Source: Bubalus kerabau
Taxonomy: Eukaryota; Chordata; Mammalia; Artiodactyla; Bovidae
Direction of reading: 5' to 3'
Length of the DNA: 64,000 bases
Assembly: GCF_029407905.1 (NCBI RefSeq)
Contig: NC_073635.1
Location: 41,841,501 to 41,905,500, forward strand
The notes beneath the pieces were generated by a model. That model worked only from the letters and a program-made list of their open reading frames with translations. It was not told the DNA's origin and ran no database searches. Shown here piece by piece: positions 31,661 to 44,553 of the stretch (within the stretch, counting starts at the first letter, position 1; every line of letters starts with the position of its first letter). The translations under genes and the position numbers were made by a program.

Positions 31661-34600
31661 AAAATGTAGGGTGGCCATGTATAGATGGAAGGAAGATAGG
31701 AATACACACCTCTTACGGCCCTGAAATTTTCCTGTTGCCTTAGGAAGAGAGTGAATGAAAGAACTCGAAGCTTCTATCCTAATCAAGACCCCCAGATAAC
31801 TATATCCCCAGGTGATATCTCTTTAGGTCTATGACTGACTGTCTCTTTCCATCTTCATTATCTCTGTATCTACCTATCCATCCATCCACCCAATAAGAGA
31901 AACTCAGCTTACCATTTTCTTTCTTTGTGACTTTATGCAATCTACCTGAACTTCTCAAAGTGTCAATTTCCCTCTTTTTTAGAGAATATATTACTGGTAC
32001 CCATATTACTTTGAGTGTACTGGGAACTAAATGAGAAAACTAAATGAAATTAATTTAAACTTAAATGAAAAAATTGTATTATAGCATGTGCCACAGGTGT
32101 TGAATAAAAGGAATTAATGCTCATTTTGTTGATATAATTGTTGTTATTAAGCAAAGAATAATGTATAAAATTATTTAAAGTTAGAATTATTACAAAGTCT
32201 AGGTACTTTTACTTTTAAATACAGTGAAAGATTTATAAATAAGCTATTTATAACACCACCCCTGTCCTTACTCCATGGAAATCACTGACTGTGTGTTATA
32301 CTATGTTTTGTAATGTGCTCTTTATGAGTACCTATTGAAGAAAACATTTTTAGATCTAAATATCAGAAATCACTTTGCTCATTAAGAATAACTAATATAA
32401 TCTTTTAAAATTTTGTATAAATTAAAATAAAATTGCTCTTTGCATTGATTGTTAAAAATTTCCAAACCAAGCAGAGGTCTCCTTCAATCAAATAAGTGTA
32501 CTGGGCTTTGCAACTGACATTGTGGACTCCAGCCTTGGTCCTGGCTTTATGCAATAAAATTTTACATTAGGAAATTTGTTTCTAAAATTAACCTGATTTA
32601 TATCCAGCTTTTATTAAATACTTAATATCTTTATTCTCTAAAGTTTAGGAAATGATGGTAATACACAGTCCACTTTGAACACAGTGAATATGAACTTTAT
32701 TTTATTCCCAGTCCCTGGCTTACAGTAAGAACAAAGTCAATATTTACTGAAGGAGTGTAACATAGATCCTGACAGAAAATAGAAAAACTTAAGAACATTT
32801 GAATCAATTGGTTATTACATTTATCTTTTATTTTTATCTTTATTTCCAATTTTTATCTCAATGTTCTCAGGGTTTGGTATTTCTGAATGGTTATTAAAAA
32901 AAAAAACTGCATTTGTGTCATGTGCATCATTGTGTTTTCAGAGATTGTGAGCTACGTAAGGTCACATTACACAGATGTGAGTGCATACTAGCAAACCTGT
33001 TAATCTAAGAGAGTAGTAATCATTGCAAAGTTTATATCACTAGAAGCCAGACTCGTTCTGCTTATCATCTTGTGCAGTTTTTAAATCTCTGGGTTTGAAT
33101 GTGACCAAACATAAAATGGTAATGATGACAGCATTTACTTCATGAACATGTGGAAACAATATTTTTTAAATGAATTAATGCATTAACACTTTTAGAACTT
33201 CATGAAACTTTAACAAAATATCTCTCCCGTGGTGGTTGTTGCCGTTGGTCTTCAGCATTGCTGTTTGTCAGAAAATGAAGAGCTGCACAGAATAGATCAG
33301 TTTGAGGGAAGACACTTATTGTCTAAGGTGGCATTTAGAAATCATTCTAAATTCTTATGTACAACTCACTTCATCAAATCTTTGATTTGCTTTCCACTTT
33401 TTGTCTCTAAATGCTCATGATACTTTCATGTTTTGTCCCTGTTTTTTTTTTTTTTTGTATTTATACACATACATCTTCATTATTTTATTTTATTTTTATT
33501 CAGTGAAATCGATCCCCTTTTCCTATAGTTTTTTGTTGTTTATTTGTATTTTTGCCTTTGTGTTTAGCAGTATAAGCATTTCTTCAACAGTAACTTTAAG
33601 TTTCTTTTCTAGAATTTTAATTTTATTTCCTTAAAGATGTATCTACCTCTTTGGAAGAACCAAACAATACATGGCTCACACACATAAAAGAAAACAATAG
33701 TTAAATGGAGACCTATTTTTGTGAAAAATTGCAGATATAAATAGTTCAGTGGGATTTTATATTGTCAATTTAAGTTATAAATTTTATACAGACACATGTA
33801 TAATGTATGTTTGTGTGTTTAATGTATATTTGAAGTAGAGTAATGGCTAAAGCATATGAAGGGCCCATGTGCAATTTCTTCTGAAAAACAATAAAGCCTG
33901 TCAGAGATTTACATTCTCTTCTCACAAAAATAGGAAGCATAAGAAGGTATCCTACCTCTGTAGATCTTTGAGTATAAATAGATTTTGTATCAAATTAGTA
34001 AATGTACAATAAAGTGAAGCGAAAACACACAATTAATTTTCCAAACAAGTACAGAATGGGAAAACCTGAGGTTTTTGATATTTTGAGCTATAAATAGCAT
34101 TGCTTTAAACATCTTTAAATATCACTAGAATTTCTCTATCCCTTCCCTAATCCACTTTAAAAAGCTTACGATTATTTCCAAGTGCTCCTTTTACGTAAAT
34201 TATTTGTACCTTGTATATTATATATGGCTAGTTATATGCATATTAGTTTATGCAGTTTCAGGAACATAGAAAAGCTATTATCATGTTACTGAGGCTATTA
34301 ATAAATAATAATAGCAGCAGCTTCCTTTTTTAGTGTGTTCTCTTTTCCTTTGTTCATTGATCATGAAAGAATAGTGAAGATCAAATAATGAAATATTTTT
34401 TAATATAACAATATATTTTTTACCATTACAGATAAGTTTGAGACATTGTCTTGTTTACATATTCAAGGTGAAAACTAATACTAAGTCTCTGGATTTTAAA
34501 TGTTTTCTGTGACTTCTGTTGCTTTTTGACAGTTGCAACAGATATTTCACTCATCATGCAATGTAATTGGCATTCTGCCACAGTCACTAAGCCCAGCCAC

Positions 34601-35464
34601 AGATTATTAGCTCTAGGGAACTGCCAGGATGAAGTAAAGCTTTTTCAAACTCCAAGTAAGTAACAGAAATGTTTACAAGGGGGAAAAAAACTGATATATC
34701 AAACTTTCCTTTGAAACATCAGTAGTTGCATTTTGAACTTGTCCTAAATTTGAATATTTCAACAGTTGCACTAGGATTCGATTATAAAAATACCCTCTTA
34801 TAAACTTTGTCAGCATTTATTCCTTAGCAATCACATAAATTATATCTATAAAGATACACAGAATGACTTTCTAGAAAATATTATTATATTCTGCATAAGA
34901 GTATGAAGTGATGTTAAGGATAATGTGTGAAAGGAATTGTAAATTTTAAAAGACAGACTTCTACAATTCTGGGTTTGGATTACTACCTAAGATAAAACTG
35001 GCTAAAGCTGCTCATAACTGTTCATTAGTTGGAGGTTTCTGGATTGACAGATTATTCCTGATCCCTTCAGCCTCATATACCATTTCCATCTTTCTCAATT
35101 GACAAAATAATGCAAGTTATCTGACAGCTCTGATTTCTCTCTGGGGTAGGTTGGCTATAATTAAACACAGAACAGGCACACTGCTCAAAATTTTAATTGA
35201 TATAACTCATTAAGTAAAAAAAAAAAAAATTTCATTATTTGAAAATTCTTCAGTTTTGTATAAATTAAAATCAATAGAAAATTTCAAGTATTCACAGAGC
35301 TTTCAAAGTGTTTGAAAATAAACGTGAGCTTTCTAGTTTGAGTACATGTGAATTTTTGTTTAAGGAAATCCTTCTTATTAAAAAGAAGAAAAAATAAATC
35401 TCCTTGGGTCTACATAGGTAAATATAGAGGAGTATTTAATATTTGATTTTTATCATTGGAATGA
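31661..35464. other. Longest repeat-poor unassigned block
   Basis: About 3.8 kb in which I recognise no gene and no clear repeat. A T-run at about 33441-33455 and ordinary AT-rich sequence are the only low-complexity features. Frames at 33229-33420 and 33401-33634 lack recognisable domains. A possible old MIR/L2-like word occurs near 32711-32750 ('ccctggcttacagtaagaac'). Confidence 0.5.
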
Positions 35465-35590
35465 ATTTCATTTTTATTTATTTTTACTTTACTTTTTATG
35501 GAAGTATAGTTGACCAACAATATTTTGTTAGTTTCAGGTATACAGTAAAGTGATTCAGTTTTAAATTGTTAAACAAAATATTTTACAAAT
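35465..35590 (-). mobile_element. L1 3' end fragment (antisense)
   Basis: 'ggaagtatagttgaccaaca' followed by 'gttagtttcaggtatacagt' and 'aaagtgattcagtttt' is the antisense of an older L1 3' terminus, with the T-rich complement of its tail to the left. Confidence 0.75.
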
Positions 35591-35819
35591 GTACATGCAG
35601 TCAGTGAAGAAATTTTATTTTTATTTAAATTAGACCTCTGTAGTAGACATTTTTAATTCACACTCTAGTTGAGTGTTTTCTTCCACATGATAAATAGGTA
35701 GATAGATAGAAAATTAAGTCAAAAGGTTTACATGTGGAGGCAATGTGAATTGTTACATATTTACTAAGTTTTTTCTCTAGTTAAGGTTTTTATGTATGAC
35801 CTAAAGTTGGTTGTTTGGT

Positions 35820-36220
35820 TTTAGTCATGCCCGAGGCCAGGGGCGGCGGCCAGGAGGAGCAACCCCACGATCAAGGAGTGGCAGCTGCATGGGCGCAGGA
35901 GGGCCAAAAGGAGCAACTCCACGTTCAAGGTCAGGAGGGGTGGCCATGAGGAGATACTCCTCGTCCAAGGTAAGGAGCAGTGGCTGCGCTTTGCTGGAGC
36001 AGCTGAGAAGAGATATGCCATGTCCAAGGTAAGAGAAACCCAAATAAAATGGTAGGTATTGTGAGAGGGCATCAAAGGACAGACACACTGAAACCATGAT
36101 CACAGAACACTAGCCAATCTGATCACACAGACCACAGCCTTGTCTAATTCAATGAAACTAAGCCATGCCGTGTGGGGCCACCCAAGAAAGACGGGTCATG
36201 GTGGACAGGTCTGACAGAAT
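35820..36220 (+). promoter_or_regulatory. BovB 5' UTR with GC-rich tandem units
   Basis: GC-rich sequence with repeated units ending in a CAAGG word: 'cgatcaagg' (35867), 'cgttcaagg' (about 35923), 'cgtccaagg' (35963) and 'tgtccaagg' (36020), period roughly 40-57 bp. It lies directly upstream of BovB coding sequence and no other BovB in this window reaches this far 5', so it is the element's 5' UTR and presumed promoter. Confidence 0.8.
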
Positions 36221-39200
36221 GTGGTCCGCTGGAGAAGGAATGGCAAACCACTTCAGTACTCTTGCCTTGAGAAGCTCATGAACAGTATGAAAAGGCAAAA
36301 TGATAGGATACTGAAAGGGGAACTCCCCGGGTTAGTAGGTGCCCAATACACTACTGGAGATCAGTGGAGAAATAACTCCAGAAAGAAGGAAGGGATGGAG
36401 CCAAAGCAAAAAGAATACCCAGTTAAGGAAGCGACTGGTGATAGAAGCAAGGTCCGATGTTGTAAAGAGCAATATTGCATAAGAATCTGGAATGTTAGGT
36501 CCATGAATCAAGGCAAATTGGAAGTGGTCAAACGAGATGGCAAGAGTGAACGTCAACATTCTAGGAATCAGCGAAATAAAATGGACTGGGATGGGTGAAT
36601 TTAACTCAGATGACCATTATATCTACTACTGTGGGCAGGAATCCCTGAAAAGAAATGGAGTAGCCATTATGGTCAACAAAAGAGTCCGAAGGGCAGTACT
36701 TGGATGCAATCTCAAAAACAACAGAATGATCTCTGTTTGTTTCCAAGGCAAACCATTCAATATCACAGTATCCAAGCCTATGCCCCAACCACTAATGCTG
36801 AAGAAGCTGAAGTTGAATGGTTCTATGAATACCTACAAGACCTTTTAGAACTAACACCCAAAAAAGATGTCCTTTTCATTATAGGGGACTGGAATGCAAA
36901 AGTAGGAAGTCAAGAAACACCTGGAGTAATAGACAAATTTGACCTTGGAGTACAGAATGAAGCAGGGCAAAGGCTAAGAGAGTTTTGCCAAGAGAACACA
37001 CTGGTCATAGTAAACACCCACTTCCAACAACACAAGAAAAGACTCTATACATGGACATCACCAGATGGTCAACACCAACATCAGACTGATTATATTCTTT
37101 GCAGCCAAAGATGGAGAAGCTCTATACAGTCAGCAAAAACAAGACTGGGAGCTGACTGTGGCTCAGATCATGAATTCCTTATTGCCAAATTCAGATTTAA
37201 ATTGAAGAAAGTAGGGAAAACCACTAGACCATTCAGGTATGGCCTAAATCAAATCCCTAATGATTATACAGTGGAAGTGAGAAATAGATTTAAGGGAATA
37301 GATCTGATAGAGTGCCTGATGAACTATGGATGGAGGTTCATGACACTGTACAGGAGACAGGGATCAAGACCATCCCCATAGAAAAGAAATGCAAAAAGCA
37401 AAATGGCTGTCAGAGGAGGCCTTACAAATCGCTGTGAAAGAAGAGAAGCAAAAAGAAAGGGAGAAAAGGAAAGATATAAGCATCTGAATTCAGAGTTCCA
37501 AAGAATAGCAAGGAGAGACAAGAAAGCCTTCCTCAGTGATCAATGCAAGAAAATAGAGGAAAACAACAGAGTGGGAAAGACTAGAGATATCTTCAAGAAA
37601 ATTAGAGATACCAAGGGAATAGTTCATACAAAGATGGGCTCAATAAAGGACAGAAAACGTATGGACCTAACAGAAGCAGAAGATATTAAGAAGAGGTGGC
37701 AAGAATACACAGAAGAACTGAACAAAAAAGATCTTCATGACCAAGACAATCACGATGGTGTGATCACTCACCTAGAGCCATACATCCTAGAATGTGAAGA
37801 CAAGTGGGCCTTAGAAAGCATCGCTATGAACAAAGCTAGTGGAGGTGATGGAATTTCAGTTAAGCTATTTCAAATCCTGATAGATGATGCTGTGAAAGTG
37901 CTGCACTCAATCTGCCAGCAAATTTGGAAAACTCAGCGGTGGCCACAGGACTGGAAAAGGCCAGTTTTCATTCCAATCCCAAAGAAAGGCAATGCCAAAG
38001 AATGTTCAAACTACCACAGAATTGCACTCATCTCACAGGGTAGTAAAGTAATGTTCAAAATTCTCCAAGCCAAGCTTCAGCTATATGTGAACCATGAACT
38101 TCCAGATGTTCAAGCTGGTTTTAGAAAAGGCAGAGGAACCAGAGATCAAATTGCCAACGTTTGCTGGATCATTGAAAAAGTGAAAGAGTTCCAGAAAAAC
38201 TTCTATTTCTGCTTTATTGACTATGCCAAACCTTTGACTGTGTGGACCACAATAAACTATGGAAAATTCTGAAAGAGATGGGAATACCAGACTACATGAC
38301 CTGCCTCTTGAAAAACCTATATGCAAGTCATGAAGCAACAGTTAGAACTGGACTTGGAACAACAGACTGGTTCCAAATAGGAAAAGGATTACATCAAAGC
38401 CGTATATTGTCACCCTGCTTGTTTAACTTATATGCAGAGTACATCATGAGAGATGTTGGGCTAGAAGAAGCACAAGCTGGAATAAAGATTGACGGGAAAA
38501 ATATCAATAACCTCAGATATGCAGATGACACCAAGCTTATGGCAGAAAGTGAAGAAGAACTAAAAAGCCTCTTGATGAAAGTGAAAGAGGAGAGTGAAAA
38601 AGTTGGCTTAAGGCTCAACATTCAGAAAACGAAGAACATGGCATCTGGTCCCATCACTTCATGTGAAATAGATGGGGAAACAGTGGAAACAGTGTCAGAC
38701 TTTATTTTTTTGGGCTCCAAAATCACTGCAGATGGTAACTGCAGCCATGAAATTAAAAGAAGCTTACTCCTTGGAAGGAAAGTTATGACCAACCTAGATA
38801 GCATATTGAAAAGCAAGGATATTACTTTGTCAACAAAAGTCCATCTAGTCAAGGCTATGGTTTTTCCAGTGGTCATGTATGGATGTCAGAGTTGGACTGT
38901 GAAGAAGGCTGAGTGCCGAAGAATTGATGCTTTTGAACTGTGGTGTTGGAGAAGACTCTTGAGAGTCCCTTGGACTGCAAGGAGATCCAACCAGTCCATT
39001 CTAAAGGAGATCAGTCCTGGGTGTTCTTTGGAAGGACTGATGCTGAAGCTGAAACTCCAATACTCTGGCCACCTCATGTGAAAGTTGACTCATTGGAAAG
39101 ACTCTGATGCTGGGAGGGATTGGGGGCAGGAGGAGAAGGGGACGACAGAGGATGAGGTGGCTGGATGGCATCACTGACTCGATGGACATGAGTTTGTGTG

Positions 39201-39297
39201 AACTCCAGGAGCTGTTGATGGACAGGGATGCCTGGTGTGCTGCGATTCATGGGGTCATGAAGATTCGGACATGACTGAGTTACTGAGCTGAACTGAC
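35820..39297 (+). pseudogene. Near full-length BovB LINE with decayed endonuclease/RT ORF
   Basis: BovB ORF2 encodes an APE-type endonuclease and a reverse transcriptase. The endonuclease is spread over frames at 36221-36598, 36537-36848 and 36704-37381, with 'IIGDWNAKVGSQETPG' and the terminal 'GSDHEFLIAKF'. The RT occupies 37403-38272 and 38242-39081, including 'NNLRYADDTKLMAESEEELK' (catalytic YADD). Small deletions shift the frame near 36530, 36772, 37309, 37395 and 38238. The pair at 37309/37395 leaves a short out-of-frame stretch with a TAG at 37379-37381. A TGA in place of an arginine codon (39079-39081) ends the last frame. The 3' end is the usual 'ctgagctgaactgactga'. No clear target-site duplication was found. 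Confidence 0.92.
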
Positions 39298-39782
39298 TGA
39301 CCCATAATAGTTATATGCTTTTTTTTATTAACTGTATTTTAAACAGGAGGTTCTTTAGTTTATATTCTTAAAATTAAAACTGTAAATATAAGTTAAATAT
39401 AAAATGACATATCTACTGAAGAACATTATTAGAAGACTCAGTTCAGTGTTTTCCAGTATATGAAAATACTATTGTAAGGAGGAAGTGATTACTTCATAAA
39501 TCAAATTACTCAGGAAGATACTAGCATGAATCCCTATAATACTCTTTCAACAGACATTATTCACATCCTCCATTCTTTCATCAAACTTTTGTCAATTTAT
39601 CGGATTTATTTGTCAAATAATCTGTGCCAGATAATTAGAAACTTTTTTTCCCCAAATTTCCATGTCTTAGATGCATACATCTTACCTGAGAAGTTGCAAA
39701 TGAATATTAGAGTCCAGATGTCTCATTTACTTATTTATTCCCTTGTATGTTATTCATTTATAATTTGTCATGAGTTTTTTCT
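39298..39782. other. Unassigned AT-rich sequence
   Basis: No gene or repeat recognised between two BovB copies. Confidence 0.5.
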
Positions 39783-40222
39783 AGACCCAGTAGTCATGTA
39801 TGGATGTGAGAGTTGGACTATAAAGAAAGGTGAGTGCAGAAGAATTCATACTTTTGAATTGTGGTGTTGGAGAAGACTCTTGAGAATCCTTTGGACTGCA
39901 AGGAAATCCAACCAGTCCATCCTAAAGGAAAGCAGTCCTGAATATTCATTGGAAGGACTGATGCTGAATCTGAAGCTCCAATATTTTGGCCACCTGAATC
40001 AAAGAACTGACTCATTTGAAAAGACCCTGATACTGGGGAGGATTGAAGGCTGGAGGAGAAGGGCACAACAGAGGATGAGATGGTAGGATGACATCACTGA
40101 CTTGATGTGAATGAGTTTGAGTAAGCTCCAGGAGTTGGTGATAGACAGGGCGGCCTGGCGTGCTGCAGTCCATGGGGTACCAAAGAGTCAGACACAACTG
40201 ACTGACTGAACTGAAGTGAACT
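39783..40222 (+). pseudogene. BovB LINE 3' end (about 440 bp)
   Basis: 5'-truncated BovB carrying the C-terminal end of ORF2 in an open frame ('VMYGCESWTIKKGECRRIHT', 'RLLRILWTARKSNQSILKES'), ending 'gactgactgaactgaagtga'. It reads in the same direction as the near full-length copy 490 bp upstream but is a separate insertion, since that copy has its own 3' end. Confidence 0.9.
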
Positions 40223-40688
40223 TGCTATGAACATTAGCATAGATCAATTTGTCTGAATCTACTGCTGCATTTGGCAATTTAGAAAGCACCAAGAATAATA
40301 TAAACAATATAAGACAATGCAAAACAACATGACATAATGCAATGGAATAAATTAAAGGAAAGCTTAAATTTTAGGTGAACAAAGAACTTGGATGGGCAGG
40401 ACACATCAAGTGATGTAGAAACAGGAAGGATCAACTTTGCTGATGGTTGACAAGGTCAGCACCCCAGAGTAAAACTATGATCAACAACAGTGGTTTGTGC
40501 ATTGATTGTCCACATTTGGTTCAACTCTCCAGCATCCTTTGCCCTACTCAGAGGAGGAGTATTTGCTCAAAATCCTCTAGAGGCTCACTCTGCATTTTGT
40601 TGGAAACTAAGGAAAATTCCAAAAGACTCCTGGAACAGAATGCTAAACCATTAGGAGTGATTTGTTCAGCACACACAGCAAACTAAAA

Positions 40689-40691
<3 letters not shown>

Positions 40692-40725
<34 letters not shown>
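40692..40725. repeat. (TA)n microsatellite
   Basis: About 16 perfect TA units. Confidence 0.95.
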
Positions 40726-41753
40726 CTCTGGTATAAAATAAGAGACTATTTTAAGAATATTTAACCAAGGATAATAAGCCATACCCTAGACCGGGCTTAA
40801 CTTGCCCACATTGATTGCTTAAAGATATTCTTAATTGAGTATGTAATTTCTTTCAGCAATGTGTTGGGTGGTTCATTGAAAAGACTGGCTCTGGATAAGA
40901 GAAGAAATATTTGGCATAATTTAAGAGAAAACATTTGAAAATCATTGAGATATGAGAATGCTAGGTTGAATCTGTCAAGAGATATAATAACAGTGATTTA
41001 AGAGCACAAATTCTGGAGTTACAGCACTTGAGCTCCTTTCGACTCTGTCACATACAAAGTGGGTAACTTACTTAACTGTGATCTGAAATGATACTGAAAC
41101 CATTTGAAGTAGTGTTTGTTAAACTTTGGTCTGATTTAAAGTATCCTAGAAAGATTGCTTAAAATGCTGATTATAGGTTTCTATTATATATTGATTACTA
41201 GATCAAGATAAATCTATCATTGGCAACCATATCAAAATTCAAAGAGTACTTATTTGAAATGCTATTTTTTTAAGAAAAGAGGATCAATTTTGAATTTTTT
41301 AAAATCTTCTAAGTCAATTTCTGAAGGAAATACTTCTGGGAAAAGTAGATTATTGTATAAGATTTTAGATTCCTAAAAATATATATGCATAACAAAGACT
41401 CTCTTCCACAATTTATATTACATATATTCTGTATGCAAAGAACTAAAAATCTACAATTTGAGTGTTTCATACCTTAGCAATTTATTAGATTGAATTATCA
41501 ATCAATATTAAATAAACCTACTTTGTGAATGCATATTAACATATTTTTAGGAAAAATGGGAGATAGTATGTAAGTGAGTCAAGCTTATTATTCTTGAGTA
41601 TTTTACAATTGTGTTGTTTTTAGTAGTAACTCAAAACTTATATTCTATATTTGAAATTTTAAAATAATGCATTTATTCAGTAGTCTGAACTAGTCTAGAA
41701 AAGATTAGATGCATGCACCCCCAAAGCAAAACATGACAGTGGTCACTGTGATA

Positions 41754-41754
<1 letters not shown>

Positions 41755-41784
<30 letters not shown>
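41755..41784. repeat. (CA)15 microsatellite
   Basis: An uninterrupted CA tract of 30 bp, of the length commonly polymorphic in mammals. Confidence 0.95.
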
Positions 41785-41786
<2 letters not shown>

Positions 41787-42466
41787 GCTTCAAAGATACT
41801 AAACTTTACTAACATTTCAGTCATGAATTGATATGGGTGTTCTCTCATGTCCTCTCATATGAAGGTGATGTATCATTTATGGTAAGCAGAAAAGGGTAGA
41901 ATTTCTTACATTTTGGGGGCATCAGCAATTGTGTCTTCATTTATTCATTGACTCTTCACATATTACAGTTTGTATATTTCTGTTTATGTGGATTTACATA
42001 TCTGGCATGTAACTAATATGCACAAAATCAGTACAAAATATTGATAACTTTTGGCAATGAATCAAAATTAACTATAAGTACAAGGACACAAGAAAATAAC
42101 AAAGTTGAACATTTTTTTCTAGGATGATTTATCAGCAAAGTTATAACATAAAAACTGACTTTTTTGGTTTGTTACTTAATATGCATGTCTATCTTTTTCT
42201 TTAATATTCACATGATGTTTTTAAGTATGATTGAAGAAATAATAGGTTTGCTTTTGTTTCAGTAAGTACATTTTATGAAGAGAGAACTTTGAAAGAGTTA
42301 TGTAGAATAGTTTCCTATTTTACCTTGTTATCTGCAATGATATTTCTGTCATTTATAAAAGCCCTCTAATATTCACATTTAAAAATTATATGCAAAGAAT
42401 TTTCTAATTTATATAAAAATACTTCAGGGAAATATATGCTGTAAATAAAAATCAACAGAAGCATTA

Positions 42467-43028
42467 TCAGATCAGATCAGTTGCTCAGTCGTGTCCTACT
42501 CTTTGCAACCCCATGAATCACAGCACGCCAGGTCTCCCTGTCCATCACCAACTCCCGGAGTTCACTCAGACTCACATCCATCAAGTCAGTGATGCCATCC
42601 AGCCATCTCATCCTCTGTCGTCCCCTTCTCCTCCTGCCCCCAATCCCTCCCAGCATCAGAGTTCTTTCCAATGAGTCAACTCTTCGCATGAGGTGGCCAA
42701 AGTACTGGAGTTTCAGCTTCAGCATCATTCCTTCCAAAGAAATCCCAGGGCTGATCTCCTTCAGAATGGACTGGTTGGATCTCCTTGCAGTCCAAAGGAC
42801 TCTCAAGAGTCTTCTCCAACACCACAGTTCAAAAGCATCAATTCTTCGGTGCTCAGCCTTCTTCACAGTCCAACTCTCACATCCATACATGACCACAGGA
42901 AAAACCATAACCTTGACTAGACGAACCTTTGTTGGCAAAGTAATGTCTCTGCTTTTGAATATGCTATCTAGGTTGGTCATAACTTTCCTTCCAAGGAGTA
43001 AGTGTCTTTTAATTTCATGGCTGCGGTT
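42467..43028 (-). pseudogene. BovB LINE 3' end (antisense, about 560 bp), open C-terminal frame
   Basis: An antisense 5'-truncated BovB. The frame 42477-43037 (186 codons) is open to the end of ORF2: 'HEIKRHLLLGRKVMTNLDSI', 'VMYGCESWTVKKAEHRRIDA', 'RRRRGRQRMRWLDGITDLMD'. It is one of the least decayed BovB copies in the window. It faces the sense BovB at 43215-43912, making a long inverted repeat. Confidence 0.92.
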
Positions 43029-43160
43029 ACCAATCAAATAAAATTAAAGAGAATAAAAATGTACAAGCAAAACTTTAACAAAAATATTTTCATAATGGTT
43101 AGATTGATTTGGAATCTAATCATCATTATTTAGAAAACATAGCTAATAATGTACTTCCAT

Positions 43161-43214
43161 TGATCTGCACATCTGAGGTTGTTGATATTTCTCCCAGCCT
43201 TTTCATACTGTTCA
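43161..43214 (-). mobile_element. Short inverted BovB segment at the 5' edge of the next copy
   Basis: 43161-43199 is the complement of the BovB RT region that reads 'INNLR.AD' in sense, lying just before the sense BovB that starts at 43215. The 15 bases 43200-43214 match neither. This fits a small 5' inversion of that copy, though a separate fragment is possible. Confidence 0.6.
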
Positions 43215-43912
43215 GTGAAAAAGCTGGCTTAAAACTCAACATTCAGAAAATAGACATCATGGCATCCAGTCCCATCACTTTATGGCAAATAGATGGGTAA
43301 GAAGTGGAAAGAGTGACAGATTTTATTTTCTTGGGCTCCAAAATCACTGTGGATGGTGACTGCACCCAAGAAATTAAAAGACACTTTCTCCTTGGAAGGA
43401 AAGCTCTGATATACCTTGTCAGCATATTAAAAAACAGAGACATCACTTTGCTGACAAAGATCTATATGGTCAAAGCAATGGTTTTTCTAGTAGTCATGTA
43501 CAGATGTGAGAGTTGGAGCAGAAAAAGGCTGAGCAACAAAGAATTGATGCTTTCAAATTGTGGTCCTGGAGAAGACTCTTCAGAGTGCCTTGGACAATAA
43601 GGAGATCAAACCAAATAATCCTAAGGAAATCATCCCTGAGTATTCATTGGAAGGACTGATGTTAAAGCTGAAGTGCCAATACTTTGCCCACCTGATGTGA
43701 AGAGACTGTGATTGGAAAAGATTCTGATGCTGGGAAAGACTGAGGGTAGGAGGAGAAGTGAGTGCCAGAGGATGAGATGATTGGATAGGATCACCAGCTC
43801 AATCAGCGTGAGGTTAAGCACTCCTGGAGAAAATGAAAGACAGGGAAAGCTGGCATGTTGCAGTCCATAGGGTCACAAAAATTGGACACGACTGTGCAAC
43901 TGAACAACAACA
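43215..43912 (+). pseudogene. BovB LINE 3' part (about 700 bp), decayed
   Basis: Starts in the RT thumb ('EKAGLKLNIQKIDIMASSPI') and continues through 'VTDFIFLGSKITVDGDCTQE' to the 3' end 'gcaactgaacaacaacag'. Broken by stops (43299-43300 region) and frameshifts near 43515. More diverged than the antisense copy at 42467. Confidence 0.9.
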
Positions 43913-44425
43913 GCATTTGGATCTACTTATCTGTGAAATCTATTTTTCATTTATATTAACCATTAAATACAATGAACAAAATAAACCTTCAATGTCCAAA
44001 GTTTTATGCTAAAACTATTTAAAAAATGAAGCATATTTAATCATGCTGCCATTATTAAATAGAAAAATTGATGGTCAAATGTAGAATGCAATAAGCCACA
44101 TGATAAACTAAAGATTTAAATTCAATAAGCTTTTTATATAGGAAAATCAAGTACATCTATATAACAGAAAATGAAGTATGTTATACTTTTAATTTTAATT
44201 AAATTATTCCTTTTAATTTTAATACTTTTATTATTAATAACTTTTATAATGTAAAATATTTTATCACTGTATCATAGTATATAATAAATATTTTATAATA
44301 ATAATAAATAGACATTTTTTAAACCATTTTACTAGTTAGATTAAACATTACAAATCTTGAAGACTAATTCCCACTGGCATAAGCTTCTTAGACTGTGACA
44401 ATAATTCAATAACCAAATACTATTT
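43913..44425. other. Unassigned AT-rich sequence
   Basis: Very AT-rich, with ATTTTAAT/TTATTA runs around 44190-44330. No gene or repeat family recognised. Confidence 0.5.
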
Positions 44426-44553
44426 GCTATCCCACTCCAGTGTTCTTGCCTGGAGAATCCCAGGGACGGAGGAGCCTGGTGGGCTGCCGTCTCTGGGGTT
44501 GCACAGAGTCAGACACGACTGAAGCGACTTAGCAGCAATAACAGTAGCAGTGG
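44426..44553 (+). mobile_element. Bov-tA-type SINE, 5'-truncated
   Basis: From 'cccactccagtgttcttgcc' to 'cgactgaagcgacttagcag' plus an AGCAGCAATAACAGTAGCAG tail. The first few bases of the monomer are missing. It abuts an L1 3' UTR. Confidence 0.9.

Larger units (their letters stand above)
40223..42460. other. Unassigned sequence with two microsatellites
   Basis: No gene recognised. A small frame at 40447-40686 has no known domain. The block holds the (TA)n at 40692 and the (CA)n at 41755. Confidence 0.5.

Noticed and set aside
36704..39081. Long frames resembling a host endonuclease/reverse transcriptase gene
   Set aside because: The same protein recurs in pieces at more than ten places in the window in both orientations. 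It is BovB ORF2, not a host gene.
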